The translations under genes and the position numbers were made by a program. The notes under the pieces are model-generated. The model saw only the letters and a list, made by a program, of their open reading frames with translations, made no database searches and was not told where the DNA came from. Positions 26,011 to 36,562 of a stretch of 64,000 nucleotides of DNA are shown here, piece by piece. Positions within the stretch are counted from its first letter, which is position 1. The number at the start of each line of letters is the position of its first letter. Origin of the DNA: Stigmatella aurantiaca DW4/3-1 (GTDB taxonomy: Bacteria; Myxococcota; Myxococcia; Myxococcales; Myxococcaceae); contig NC_014623.1 of assembly GCF_000165485.1 (NCBI RefSeq), forward strand, positions 8,450,893 to 8,514,892, given 5' to 3'.

Positions 26011-29000
26011 ATGCGCCTCCCCTCTCTGATTGCACCGCGGCACCACCCAACAATCGTTGATCTGTTGCAGTTTCGAGCTCGTGAACAGGGGAGTCAGATC
26101 ACCTATCGTTTCCTGGGCTCCGGCGACCCCGAGGGGGCAGTCGAGGAATGGAGCCTGGCTCATCTGGACATCCTGGCGCGTTCGATCGCGGCGACGCTTC
26201 AGGAGGCGAACGCCCGGGGAGAACGGGCGTTGCTGCTCTATGCTCCGGGCCTGGAGTTCATCGCCGCCTTCGTGGGTTGCCTGTATGCCGGCGTCACGGC
26301 GGTCCCCTGCTACCCTCCCGATCCTTCGCGGCTCGACCGGACGTTGCCTCGAATGCGCGCAATCGCCCAGGACTGCGAGGCGCGCTTCATCCTCACGACC
26401 ACGCCCATCCTGGAGATGGTGGGCGCACTTGCAACCTACGCCCCGGAGCTGCTCAAGGTGCGCTGGATTGCAACGGACTCGACGAGCCATGACCTGGCCA
26501 GCGCCTATCGCCGCCCGGATCTCGACGAGGGGTCCCTGGCTTTCCTTCAGTACACGTCAGGCTCCACGGGCACTCCCAAGGGGGTGATGGTCAGCCACGC
26601 CAACCTCATGCACAACGAGCGGATGATCGAGATGGGATTCGAGATCAATCACTCCGCGGTCATCGTGGGGTGGCTGCCGATGTTCCACGACATGGGTCTC
26701 ATCGGCCAGGTTCTGCAGCCCCTGTACCTGGGGACGTCCGTCACGCTGATGTCGCCGCTTGACTTCCTGCAGCGACCGTACAGGTGGCTCCAAGCAATCT
26801 CCCATCTGCGCGCCACGGTGAGCGGCGGGCCCAACTTCGCCTATGAGCTTTGTGCCCGCAAGGTGACTCCCGAGGAGCGAGCCACGCTCGATCTGAGCTC
26901 CTGGGACGTGGCGTTCACGGGTGCCGAGCCGGTCCGCCGGGAGACCCTCGAGCGCTTCAGCGAGACCTTCAGCGCCTGCGGCTTCCGCAGGGGCTCTTTC
27001 CACGCCTGCTATGGATTGGCGGAGGCGACCCTGTTCGTCTCCGGCGCGTCCCGGGAGGCGCGCCCTGTCATCCACGCAGTGGACAAAGAGGCCCTGCAGC
27101 GCCACCAGGTCGTGGAGGCGCGGGGGGAGGGGGCGGACAGCCAGTGGATGGTGTCATCAGGCTGGATTGCCCCGGAGCTGAGGGTGGAGATCGTCAATCC
27201 CGAGACTTCCGAGGCGTGCCGCGCCGGTGAGGTGGGGGAGATCTGGGTGGCAGGGCCCAGCGTGGCCCTGGGGTATTGGGGCCGCCCCGAAGAGACCCAG
27301 CAAGTCTTCCATGCGCGGCTGGCCAACCAAGGCGCAGGGCCCTTCCTGAGGACAGGAGATCTGGGCTTCTTCATCGGCGAGGAGCTGTTCATCTCCGGTC
27401 GGCTCAAGGACGTCATCATCCTCCGAGGCCGCAATCACTATCCCCAGGATATCGAGCACACGGTGGAGCGGGCACATCCCTGTGTCCGGCCGGGGTGTTG
27501 TGCCGCCTTCTCCGTGGAGGTCTCGGGCGAGGAGCAGCTGATCGTGGCCGCCGAAGTGAAGCTGCACGGGGAGGAGCGAGCTGCCACCGTGGCAGATGCC
27601 ATCCGCCGCGCCGTCGCCGATCACCATGAGGTGCACGTGCACGCTGTCGCGCTTTTGCGGCCCGGCACCGTCCTCAAGACCACGAGCGGCAAGATACAGC
27701 GCCGCGGCTGTCGGCAGCTCTACTTGGAAGGCAGCCTGGAACTGGAGGAGCTCTCCATCCGCGGAGAGCGCGTGCGCTATGTCGCCCCTCGCACGCCCGT
27801 GGAGGCCTCGCTCACCCAGATCCTCGCGGAGGTGCTGGAACTCGAGCGCGTGGGGATGGAGGACGACTTCCTCGTTCTCGGCGGCAACTCGCTCTCCGCG
27901 ATGCAGGTGTCCGCCCGCATTCGCGACGGTTTGCAGGCCGAGCTGCCGATCCGCGCCCTGTTCGAACACCCAAAGGTGTCGCGCCTCGCTGAGGTGATCG
28001 AACGAGCGCTGGGCGCGGCAGCCGAGGGGAGGCGCAGAGAGGGGGTGCTCCTCACCCGGGCTCCCCGCGACCAACCTCTCCCGCTCTCCCACGCGCAGCA
28101 GCGGCTGTGGTTTCTGGACAAGCTCCACCCCGGCTCCGCCGAGTACCTCGTCTCCGAGTCGCTCCGCTTGGCGGGGCCTCTGCGGGTGGAGGTGCTGGAG
28201 GCCGCGCTCAACGAGGTGGTGCAGCGGCATGAGCTCCTACGCACCTCGTTCCCGGAGCGGCAAGGCGTGCCCTATCAGCACATCGCTCCCAGCCTGAAGG
28301 TGGACGTGGACGTGGTGGATCTTGGCTCACTTCCGGCTGAGCGCCGTGAGGCCGAGGCGCGGCGGCTGGCCACGGCCGAAGCGCGGCGGCCCTTTGACCT
28401 CTCACGCCTCCCCCTCGTCCGGTGCAGCGTGTTTCAGCTCACGGACCACGATCACGTGATCTGCTTCGTTCTGCACCACCTCGTTGCGGACGGCTGGTCG
28501 CGCAATCTCCTCCTCCGTGAACTCCACGTGTTGTACGAGGCCCTCGCCAGGGGCACGGAGGCCGTGCTGCCCACGCTCTCGCTCCAATACGCAGACTACG
28601 CCGCTTGGCAGCACCAAGCGCTCCTGGAGGCGGAGAGCTCGCGAGGAACTGACTACTGGGTCCGACAGCTCGCCAACCTCCCAGGCCCCCTCGATCTGCC
28701 AACGGACAGGCACACCCCGAACGGCGTGGAGTCGACCGGTGGCCAGCTCTCCATGACGCTGGGGAGCGAACTCAACCAAGGGCTTCAGTCGCTCTGCCAG
28801 GAGAGAAAGGTGACGCCCTTCATGGTGCTCCTGGCCGCATGGAGCGCTCTGCTCCATCGCTATACAGGCGCAGAGGACATCCCCGTGGGCTCGCCGATCG
28901 CTCTCCGGCCGCGCCTCGAACTCGAACCGCTCATTGGCCTCTTCCTCAACACGCTGGTGATGCGCACGCGGCCATCCGCCTCCATGCCATTCCTGGAGCT

Positions 29001-32000
29001 CCTGGAACAGGTCCGTACCACCGTCCTCGAGGCGGAGGCCCACCGCGAGATCCCCTTCGAGCACCTGGTGGCCAGGTTGCAGCCGGAGAGGAACCTCGAG
29101 CGGAGCCCCTTTTTCGAAGTGATGGTGAATGTCTTTCAGCTCTCTCCGGTGCGAGACTTCTCCCCGCAGGGGCTCCAGGCCCGACCCTTCCAGCTCGAGG
29201 AGACATCCGCCCGCTTTGCCCTCACCTTGTACGGCCTCGAGCACGCCGGCCAACTCGAGCTCGTCCTGCTCTACCGGCGCGATCGCTTCTCGCCCGCACG
29301 GGCAGCCTGCATGCTGGAGCAGTTCGAGCACCTGTTGCACCAGATCGTGGCGTCACCTGAGCGGCCGATCGGCGCTTGCACGCTTGTGACTCCCCTGTCC
29401 CGCCTGCGGCTCCCCGATCCGACGGTCACGCTCTCCCTGGTTCCTTACGAGCCCGTCCCGCACCTGCTTCGTACGCAGGCGAGGCTCTTCGCGCAGAAAA
29501 GCGCCATCTGCCACCAGGGCAGGACCTGGAGCTACGAGGCGCTCGGTGAGGCCATGGCCGCTCTGGTGCGCGCCCTGCTCGCACATGGGCTCGAGCCACA
29601 CGACGTGGTCGCCGTCACCGGGCCAAGAAGCTTTGGCCTCATCGCCGCCATGTCAGCGGTGCTGGCCGCACGGGGGGTACTGCTCTCCCTTGATCCCAGG
29701 CTGCCTGGCGAGCGGCAGCGGCTGATGCTGCGCCGCGCCGGTGCCCGTTATCTGCTCCACGTTGCCAGCGAAAATGAGCACCCGGAATCGTTCTTCGACG
29801 GCCTCACTCGACTCGAGGTCTCCACCGCGAATGGCCGCCTCCTGGATGCGCCGCCCACGGGAGAGCCCGCCCCGTGCCCACTCCCGGAGATCCGGCCCGA
29901 GGACCCGGCCTACATCTTCTTCACCTCAGGGACCACCGGCCTACCCAAGGCTGTCCTCGGCTGGCACACCGGACTCAGCCATTTTCTGCACTGGCAGCGA
30001 GAGTCCTTTGGCATCGGCCCCGCCGATCGCGCGGCACAGCTGACAGGCCTCTCCTTTGATGTGCTTCTGAGGGATGTTTTCACCCCTCTGACGAGCGGGG
30101 CCACGCTCTGCATTCCAGGCGAGGAAGAGCTGGGCGATCCCTCCGCGCTCCTGAGCTGGATGGAGCACCAACGCATCACCCTCCTGCACACCGTTCCCAC
30201 GCTGGCCCGGAGCTGGCTGGAGTACGTGCCGGAGCATGTACACCTGGGCACGCTCCGCTGGGCGTTCTTCGCAGGCGAGCCGCTCTCCCACGCACTGGTG
30301 GAGTGCTGGCGGAGCAGGTTTCCGGGAGCTGGCGGCATCGTCAACCTCTACGGCCCTACCGAGACGACGCTCGCAAAGTGCGGGTTCGTCGTGGGACCGG
30401 AGCCTGAGCCGGGCGTGCAACCCGTAGGCTTGCCTCTCCCTCACACCCAGGCCCTCGTCCTCAACAGGGCGGGCGGGCTGTGTGGAGTGGGAGAGATCGG
30501 CGAGATCACGATACGCACTCCCTACCGCAGCCTCGGTTATCTGGGCGACCGGGCGGAGACGGAGCAGCGCTTCTTGCCCAACCCCTTCCGGTCAGAGAAG
30601 CTCGACGACAAGGACCTGCTCTACCGTACCGGGGACCTCGGCCGCTACCGGCCGGATGGCAACCTGGAGATCCTCGGCCGCATCGACCATCAGATCAAGG
30701 TGGCCGGAGTCCGCATCGAACCCGAAGAGATCGCTGAGGTGCTCTCGCAGCACGCGGATGTGAGTGCGTGTGCCGTGGTCGCCAGGCATCACCCCCGAGG
30801 CCACTTGGCGCTCGTTGCGTATGTTGTTCCCAGCACGGCCCGGGTGCCTCCGCCCTCGGAGCTCATCGCCTTTCTCGCCGAGAGGCTCCCCTCCACGATG
30901 GTACCTTCCCTGGCCGTCGTCCTCGAACAACTGCCACTCACGCCCAATGGCAAGCTCGATCGACAGGCCCTCCCGGAGCCGGACTGGACAGCCCCCTCGC
31001 GGAGGGGGGTACCCGTCGAGCCGCGGACCGAGGCAGAGCGGTCGCTCGCCGGGCTCTGGTGTCGCCTGCTCGGCCTCGCAAGCGTAGGAGTCCACGACAG
31101 CTTCTTCACCCTCGGCGGCCACTCCCTCCTGGCCATGCGCCTGCTCGCCGAGGTGGAGAAAACGTTCGGCACCCGGCTTCCCGTGAGGGCCCTCTTCGAG
31201 GCCCCGACCATCGCTGGGCTGGCGGCGCTCCTCGAGCAGCGGCAGGCAAGGCAGGCGCCCGCCCTGGATGAGGCCACGCAGGGACTCCTCCCGGATGTGG
31301 GTCGGCGCTTCGAGCCGTTCCCCTTGACCGATACCCAGGCAGCCTACTGGGTTGGACGCAGCGCAGCGCTGGCATCGAGCGGCATCTCCACGGAGAGCTA
31401 CACCGAGTTCGAGCTGGTGGGGTTCGACGTGTCACGGCTGAGCGCAGCGCTGAATCAGCTCATCCAACGGCACGACATGCTCCGCGCCATTATCCGCCAG
31501 GACGGCCAACAGCAGATCCTGGCGGATGTCCCCTTCTACACCATCGAGAGCCTCGATCTGCGCGGCAGATCCGCCCGGGAAGTGGAGACCGCGCTGGCAG
31601 ATATCCGCGAGAGAATGTCCCATCGCGCCCTGCCTGGCGACCGCTGGCCGCTCTTCGAGCTACGCGCTTCCCTGCTCGAGGGAGAACGGGTCCGGCTGCA
31701 CGTGGGCCTGGACGCGCTGATCGTCGACGCATGGAGCGCACTCCTGCTGGGCCATGAGCTGATGAGCCTTATCGAAGCCCCGGAGGAGGTGCAGCCGCCG
31801 CCCGAGCTTTCGTTCCGCGACTACGTGCTCGCCGAGTTCGCCTCCCGCGAGTCCCAGGATTACCACCGCGCCCGGGATTACTGGCGGGCTCGCCTCCCGG
31901 AACTCCCTCCTGCTCCCGAGCTGCCGATGGTGGACACGGGAAGGAAGGAAGGCCGCTCGCTCTTCCGTCGTCGTGCCTCGGTGCTGGCTCAGGCGGACTG

Positions 32001-35000
32001 GAGCCGCTTGCGCGCCCGCGCCGCCGAGGCGGGCCTCTCTCCCTCGGCGCTGCTGCTGGCGGCCTACTCGGAGACACTCGCGTGCTGGAGCCGCTCGGCG
32101 CGGTTCACCCTCAACGTGACCCTGTACAACCGCCGACCCTCTCATCCGCGCGTCAATGAGCTCATCGGAAACTTCAGCACCCTGAGCCTGCTGGAGGTCG
32201 ACCTGCGCAGCCGCGAGCCGTTTGCAGACAGGGCGCGCCGCCTCCAGGAGCGGCTTTGGAGTGACCTCGACCACTCGGCCTTCTCCGGAGTACAGCTCAT
32301 GCGGGAACTCGCGCGCAGCGGGCGCGCCTCGGTCGATGCCGTCATGCCCATCGTCTTCACCAGCACGCTGGGAATGCCCACGCCCGCAGGCAGGAAGCTG
32401 CGCGTGCCTCCCATCGTCCACGGCATCACCCAGAGCGCCCAGGTGTTCCTCAACCACGGCGCCTCCGAGCGAGAGGAGGGACTCGAGCTGCGCTGGGACG
32501 CGCTCGAGGAGAGGTTCCGGCCTGGAGTGCTGGAGGAGATGTTCTCGGCCTATGTGCGCCGGCTCGAGCGCCTTGCACGAGAGCCCGCAGCGTGGCTGGA
32601 GTCCTCTGCCCTGGAGACGCCCCGCCACCTGCTGGCGCTCCAGACGGGGGAGACGATCCGACAGCCGGACACGCGTCTCCACTCCCTCTTCGAGGAACGG
32701 GCGCGGGAGCAGCCCGAGCAACTCGCGGTCATCTCCTCTCAGCGGACGCTCTCCTATGCCGAGCTCCACCGCCTCGCTGTCCACCTGGGAGATCGCTTGC
32801 ACGCTCGCGGAGCTCGGCCCGGTCAGCTCATCGCGATCCTCATGGAGAAGGGGTGGGAGCAGGTCCTGGCGGTGCTCGGCGTCCTCTACTCCGGCGCCGC
32901 GTACCTCCCCATCGCTCCCTCACTGCCGCCCGAGCGTATTCGCTACCTGCTGCGAAACGGCGAGGTCCGCATCGTGCTCACCCAGTCCGTGCTCGACAGG
33001 GCGCTCTCCCTCCCGCAGGACGTGGAGTGGATTGCCGTCGACCAGGAGCGGGCGGCCCTCGACGCCCCGGCCCCTGCCGAGCCACGCCAGCGAGGCGACG
33101 ACTTGGCTTATGTCATCTACACCTCCGGCTCCACCGGCGAGCCCAAGGGGGTGATGATCGACCATCGCGGGGCCGTCAACACGATCCTGGAGCTCAACGG
33201 CCGGCTCGGGCTGAAGCCGGGAGATCGCGTGCTCGGCGTCTCCTCGTTGAGCTTCGATCTGTCTGTGTATGACATCTTGGGGACACTGGCCGCGGGCGCG
33301 GCCCTGGTCCTGCCCGAGCCCTCGGGCAACCGCGACCCGCAGCACTGGGCCCGCTGTATCACCCGGCATGGTGTGACGGTGTGGAACTCGGTACCAGCGC
33401 TCATGGAGATGCTCGTCGAGTGGGCGTCACAGATTGACCCGGAAGCACTCCGGCCCCTCCGGCTCGCCCTGTTGTCGGGTGACTGGATCCCCGTCTCCCT
33501 CCCCGAGCGCGTGCGCCGCCTCAACCCAAGGATCGAGCTCCTGAGCCTGGGAGGTGCGACCGAGGCCTCCATCTGGTCCATCGTCTACCCCATCCAGGGC
33601 GTTGAGGCCTCTTGGGCCAGCATTCCCTATGGCCGGGCCATGGCCAATCAGGGGGTCTACGTGCTGGATGAACACTTCACCCCCCGCCCCGTCTGGGTTG
33701 TCGGCGAGCTGTACATTGGCGGCGTGGGGGTCGCCAGGGGCTACTGGCGCGATTCGGTGCGGACCGAGCAACGGTTCCTGGATCACCCGGAGCTCGGGAG
33801 GCTCTACCGCACCGGAGATCTCGGGCGCCTGCTGCCTGACGGTCACATCGAGTTCCTGGGACGAGAGGACACTCAGGTCAAGCTCCGCGGCCACCGTATC
33901 GAGCTGGGAGAGCTCGAGGCCACCCTGCTGCGGCACCCCCGAGTGGCGGAGGCGGTGGCAACGGTGTTCACCGAGCAGGGAGACAGAAGGCTGGTGGCGT
34001 ATGTGGTTGCGCGCGAGGGGGGAGAGGCGCCGACGGAAGAGCTCCTGCGAGAGCACCTCGCCGCCACCCTTCCCGCGTACATGGTGCCCGCGAGGCTGAT
34101 CCTCCTGAAATCCCTCCCTCTCACGGCCAACGGCAAGGTGGATCGAAATCGCCTGCCGACTCCGGTACAGCCGCGCGCCGAGGCGTCCGGGGAGCCACGC
34201 ACGGAGAAAGAGGAGGCACTGAGCCAGATCTGGCAGGAGGTCCTCGGAGCTCCAGGAGTCGGCCTCGAGGCCAACTTCTTCGAGCTGGGGGGCGACTCGA
34301 TCCTCGCCGTCCAGGTCGTGGCGCGCGCAGCGCGGGCCGGGCTGCGGCTCAGCGTGCGGCAGTTCTTTCAGCATCCGACGATTGCCAGCCTGGCAGCCGT
34401 GGTCGAGTCCTGTGCCCCCACAGCAGAGGCCGAGGAGGCGTCCGACGGGGAGGTTCCCCTCACCCCCATGCAGCGCTGGTTCTTCGAGCGCGACTTCGCT
34501 GATCCCCACCACTGGAATCAAGCCCTGCTCCTGGAGTGGCGCAGGCCCGTGAGCCCGACGGCCCTGCGCCAGGCGCTTGCGGCGCTCCTCGAGCACCATG
34601 GCGCGCTACGCATGCGCTTCCACCAGGAGCAAGGGCGGTGGGTCCAGGTGCAAACGCCCTGGAATGGCGAGGTAGCGTTCGACCATCTGGATCTCTCGGC
34701 CCTCGCAGGCACGGCGCAGGAGGCCCGCCTCCAGGAACTCGCCGCCGAGCGACAAGCGAGCCTCTCGCTGGAGCAGGGCCCATTGCTCCGCGCCACGCTG
34801 CTCGATCGCGGCCCGGCTCAAGCCCCCCTGTTCCTGCTCATCGTTCACCACCTCGTCGTGGACGGTATCTCCTGGCGAATCCTGTTGCAGGATCTGCAGG
34901 TAGCGCTCGAGCGGATCGAAGCCTCTCCGGGAGGGGCCGCCCTCGCGCTGGGGCCGCGGACGGCCTCGCTCCGGAGCTGGGCAATGCGGCTGCGCGAGCA

Positions 35001-35796
35001 CGCGCAGTCACCCGAGGTGGCGGAGGCCGCCTCGTACTGGCTCTCGCTGCCCTGGCAGAAGGTGCGGGGCGTGCCTGTGGACCACCCGGGTGGCGACAGC
35101 ACGGTGGCCTCTGCTCAGCGGGTGGAACTCCTCTTCACCCCGGAGGAAACCCAGGCGCTGCTCCACCACGCGCCGCGAGTGTGCTCTGCACGGGTGGATG
35201 ACCTCCTCCTGACCGCCCTGGCCCATGCCCTGGCACGGTGGACGGGCTCTCCCGCGGTCCACTTCGAGCTCGAGGGACACGGCCGCGAGCCCCTCTTCGA
35301 GGACATGGATGTCAGCCGCACGGTGGGTTGGTTCACCTCTCTCTACCCGGTGCTTCTGGATCTGGGCGGGTGCCAGAGCCCGCGCGAAGAGCTCCAGTCC
35401 ATCCAGGAGCAGTTGCGCCGGATTCCGGGCAGAGGCGTGCCATACGGCCTGGCGCGGTACCTCCGAGGAGAGGAGGGGCTGGCCAATCGGCTGAGAGCGC
35501 TCCCCAGGGCCGAGGTGAGCTTCGACTACCTGGGGCAGACGGACGCGATGGCGGCGGGTGCGATGGCATGGACTCGCCTGTCGGCAGGACCGACGCGCAG
35601 CCCGCGGGGGCGGCGGCGAGATCGGGTGGAGATCATCGCAGTCGTGGCGGGCAGGCAGCTCCACGTGACATGGACATACAGCATTGGCCTGCACGAGACG
35701 GCAACGATGACACGCCTGTCAGACGATTTCGCTCGGTCGCTCCGAGCGTTGCTTGCAGCGTGTGAGGGTCCTGAAAATGAAGGCACAACCTGCTGA
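26011..35796 (+). CDS. FAAL-NRPS: fatty-acyl ligase, two modules, Cys-thiazoline, terminal epimerase
   Basis: 3261 residues from ATG 26011; the frame is open to 25840 but homology starts here. Domains in order: fatty-acyl-AMP ligase (10-580; YTSGSTGTPKGVMVSH, WLPMFHDMGLIGQVLQP); PCP1 (590-672, LGGNS); condensation (686-1125, HHLVADG); adenylation A1 (1143-1663, core motifs intact); PCP2 (1670-1746, LGGHS); heterocyclisation (1763-2200, with DALIVDAWS in place of HHxxxDG and PIVFTS); adenylation A2 (2220-2720); PCP3 (2725-2803, LGGDS, the form found before epimerases); epimerisation (2815-3261; HHLVVDGISW, RTVGWFTSLYP, VSFDYLGQ). Reading A2 against GrsA positions gives DLYNLSLIW plus the A10 Lys, the code for cysteine. 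A1 reads roughly D-V-R-H-F-A-L-L-A and I cannot assign it. Predicted product: fatty acyl-X-thiazoline. There is no thioesterase or reductase domain, so release is unexplained. The downstream methyltransferase overlaps by 20 bases. Confidence 0.93.
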   Translation: MRLPSLIAPRHHPTIVDLLQFRAREQGSQITYRFLGSGDPEGAVEEWSLAHLDILARSIAATLQEANARGERALLLYAPGLEFIAAFVGCLYAGVTAVPCYPPDPSRLDRTLPRMRAIAQDCEARFILTTTPILEMVGALATYAPELLKVRWIATDSTSHDLASAYRRPDLDEGSLAFLQYTSGSTGTPKGVMVSHANLMHNERMIEMGFEINHSAVIVGWLPMFHDMGLIGQVLQPLYLGTSVTLMSPLDFLQRPYRWLQAISHLRATVSGGPNFAYELCARKVTPEERATLDLSSWDVAFTGAEPVRRETLERFSETFSACGFRRGSFHACYGLAEATLFVSGASREARPVIHAVDKEALQRHQVVEARGEGADSQWMVSSGWIAPELRVEIVNPETSEACRAGEVGEIWVAGPSVALGYWGRPEETQQVFHARLANQGAGPFLRTGDLGFFIGEELFISGRLKDVIILRGRNHYPQDIEHTVERAHPCVRPGCCAAFSVEVSGEEQLIVAAEVKLHGEERAATVADAIRRAVADHHEVHVHAVALLRPGTVLKTTSGKIQRRGCRQLYLEGSLELEELSIRGERVRYVAPRTPVEASLTQILAEVLELERVGMEDDFLVLGGNSLSAMQVSARIRDGLQAELPIRALFEHPKVSRLAEVIERALGAAAEGRRREGVLLTRAPRDQPLPLSHAQQRLWFLDKLHPGSAEYLVSESLRLAGPLRVEVLEAALNEVVQRHELLRTSFPERQGVPYQHIAPSLKVDVDVVDLGSLPAERREAEARRLATAEARRPFDLSRLPLVRCSVFQLTDHDHVICFVLHHLVADGWSRNLLLRELHVLYEALARGTEAVLPTLSLQYADYAAWQHQALLEAESSRGTDYWVRQLANLPGPLDLPTDRHTPNGVESTGGQLSMTLGSELNQGLQSLCQERKVTPFMVLLAAWSALLHRYTGAEDIPVGSPIALRPRLELEPLIGLFLNTLVMRTRPSASMPFLELLEQVRTTVLEAEAHREIPFEHLVARLQPERNLERSPFFEVMVNVFQLSPVRDFSPQGLQARPFQLEETSARFALTLYGLEHAGQLELVLLYRRDRFSPARAACMLEQFEHLLHQIVASPERPIGACTLVTPLSRLRLPDPTVTLSLVPYEPVPHLLRTQARLFAQKSAICHQGRTWSYEALGEAMAALVRALLAHGLEPHDVVAVTGPRSFGLIAAMSAVLAARGVLLSLDPRLPGERQRLMLRRAGARYLLHVASENEHPESFFDGLTRLEVSTANGRLLDAPPTGEPAPCPLPEIRPEDPAYIFFTSGTTGLPKAVLGWHTGLSHFLHWQRESFGIGPADRAAQLTGLSFDVLLRDVFTPLTSGATLCIPGEEELGDPSALLSWMEHQRITLLHTVPTLARSWLEYVPEHVHLGTLRWAFFAGEPLSHALVECWRSRFPGAGGIVNLYGPTETTLAKCGFVVGPEPEPGVQPVGLPLPHTQALVLNRAGGLCGVGEIGEITIRTPYRSLGYLGDRAETEQRFLPNPFRSEKLDDKDLLYRTGDLGRYRPDGNLEILGRIDHQIKVAGVRIEPEEIAEVLSQHADVSACAVVARHHPRGHLALVAYVVPSTARVPPPSELIAFLAERLPSTMVPSLAVVLEQLPLTPNGKLDRQALPEPDWTAPSRRGVPVEPRTEAERSLAGLWCRLLGLASVGVHDSFFTLGGHSLLAMRLLAEVEKTFGTRLPVRALFEAPTIAGLAALLEQRQARQAPALDEATQGLLPDVGRRFEPFPLTDTQAAYWVGRSAALASSGISTESYTEFELVGFDVSRLSAALNQLIQRHDMLRAIIRQDGQQQILADVPFYTIESLDLRGRSAREVETALADIRERMSHRALPGDRWPLFELRASLLEGERVRLHVGLDALIVDAWSALLLGHELMSLIEAPEEVQPPPELSFRDYVLAEFASRESQDYHRARDYWRARLPELPPAPELPMVDTGRKEGRSLFRRRASVLAQADWSRLRARAAEAGLSPSALLLAAYSETLACWSRSARFTLNVTLYNRRPSHPRVNELIGNFSTLSLLEVDLRSREPFADRARRLQERLWSDLDHSAFSGVQLMRELARSGRASVDAVMPIVFTSTLGMPTPAGRKLRVPPIVHGITQSAQVFLNHGASEREEGLELRWDALEERFRPGVLEEMFSAYVRRLERLAREPAAWLESSALETPRHLLALQTGETIRQPDTRLHSLFEERAREQPEQLAVISSQRTLSYAELHRLAVHLGDRLHARGARPGQLIAILMEKGWEQVLAVLGVLYSGAAYLPIAPSLPPERIRYLLRNGEVRIVLTQSVLDRALSLPQDVEWIAVDQERAALDAPAPAEPRQRGDDLAYVIYTSGSTGEPKGVMIDHRGAVNTILELNGRLGLKPGDRVLGVSSLSFDLSVYDILGTLAAGAALVLPEPSGNRDPQHWARCITRHGVTVWNSVPALMEMLVEWASQIDPEALRPLRLALLSGDWIPVSLPERVRRLNPRIELLSLGGATEASIWSIVYPIQGVEASWASIPYGRAMANQGVYVLDEHFTPRPVWVVGELYIGGVGVARGYWRDSVRTEQRFLDHPELGRLYRTGDLGRLLPDGHIEFLGREDTQVKLRGHRIELGELEATLLRHPRVAEAVATVFTEQGDRRLVAYVVAREGGEAPTEELLREHLAATLPAYMVPARLILLKSLPLTANGKVDRNRLPTPVQPRAEASGEPRTEKEEALSQIWQEVLGAPGVGLEANFFELGGDSILAVQVVARAARAGLRLSVRQFFQHPTIASLAAVVESCAPTAEAEEASDGEVPLTPMQRWFFERDFADPHHWNQALLLEWRRPVSPTALRQALAALLEHHGALRMRFHQEQGRWVQVQTPWNGEVAFDHLDLSALAGTAQEARLQELAAERQASLSLEQGPLLRATLLDRGPAQAPLFLLIVHHLVVDGISWRILLQDLQVALERIEASPGGAALALGPRTASLRSWAMRLREHAQSPEVAEAASYWLSLPWQKVRGVPVDHPGGDSTVASAQRVELLFTPEETQALLHHAPRVCSARVDDLLLTALAHALARWTGSPAVHFELEGHGREPLFEDMDVSRTVGWFTSLYPVLLDLGGCQSPREELQSIQEQLRRIPGRGVPYGLARYLRGEEGLANRLRALPRAEVSFDYLGQTDAMAAGAMAWTRLSAGPTRSPRGRRRDRVEIIAVVAGRQLHVTWTYSIGLHETATMTRLSDDFARSLRALLAACEGPENEGTTC

Positions 35797-36562
35797 GGGC
35801 CTGATGGGAGCTGTGGGGCACCTCCGCTGTCCGCGGGACGGATCGCAGCTGAGCGTGTTGGAGGAACACGCGCTGGTGTGCGAAACGAACGGGCATCCCG
35901 TTGGGGCTCGCTGGGGGATCCTCGACTTCTCACCACCTGGCTCCCCCCATGCGTTTGGCCCCTGGGTGACACGGCTGTACGACACGCTCCTGGTGAGATG
36001 GCACCAGCCCCGGCTGTTTGGAGTGAGCCCCCGGACGCTCGTGGAGTTTCACCTACGAGCCATGGAACTGGCCCGAGGCGGCACGATCCTCGATGTGCCC
36101 TGCGGCTCGGGGATCTTCTCCATCGGCGCAGCCGCGCAAGCGGGTGTACGGCACTACCTGGGTGTGGATATCTCGCTGCCCATGCTGCAGGTTGCAAGAA
36201 AGCGCTGCACGCGCTACGGCCTCGAATCCACCCTGGCACGGGCCGAGCTGTGCGCGCTCCCGCTCGCCGCGGAATCCGTAGACGTGGTGATCTGCAGCCT
36301 GGGGCTACAGTTCATTGAGCGGCGGGAAGCGGGTCTCCGGGAGATGCGGCGCGTGCTGCGGCCCGGAGGGTGGCTGCTCGGCGTGGCCCCGGCGCTCGGC
36401 CTCCACCCTCGCTATGATCAGCGACACGCACTCCGCGCGCGCAAGGACTTTCCTGTGGCGCCTGCCGAGCTGGGAGCAGAGTTCAAACTCGCCAGGCTCG
36501 TGCTGGATGAGCCCCTGCGCACCCAGGGAGCGCTGGTCTTCTGGAAGGCGCAAGCCCTTTAG
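35777..36562 (+). CDS. SAM-dependent methyltransferase coupled to the NRPS
   Basis: 261 residues, ATG 20 bases inside the NRPS 3' end, hence co-translated. Residues 15-60 resemble a degenerate Trm112/zinc-ribbon-like lead-in (LRCPRDGSQLSVLEEHALVC then GILDF) with only two of the usual four cysteines. A class I methyltransferase domain follows: ILDVPCGSGIFSIGAA (motif I) near residue 98, GVDISLPMLQVARKR, and LREMRRVLRPGGWLLGV. It probably O- or N-methylates the NRPS product or a released acid. No other tailoring gene follows. Confidence 0.83.
   Translation: MKAQPAEGLMGAVGHLRCPRDGSQLSVLEEHALVCETNGHPVGARWGILDFSPPGSPHAFGPWVTRLYDTLLVRWHQPRLFGVSPRTLVEFHLRAMELARGGTILDVPCGSGIFSIGAAAQAGVRHYLGVDISLPMLQVARKRCTRYGLESTLARAELCALPLAAESVDVVICSLGLQFIERREAGLREMRRVLRPGGWLLGVAPALGLHPRYDQRHALRARKDFPVAPAELGAEFKLARLVLDEPLRTQGALVFWKAQAL

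Noticed and set aside
33427-34599. A long minus-strand frame inside the NRPS
   Set aside because: The plus strand here encodes A2 core motifs and PCP3 without interruption.
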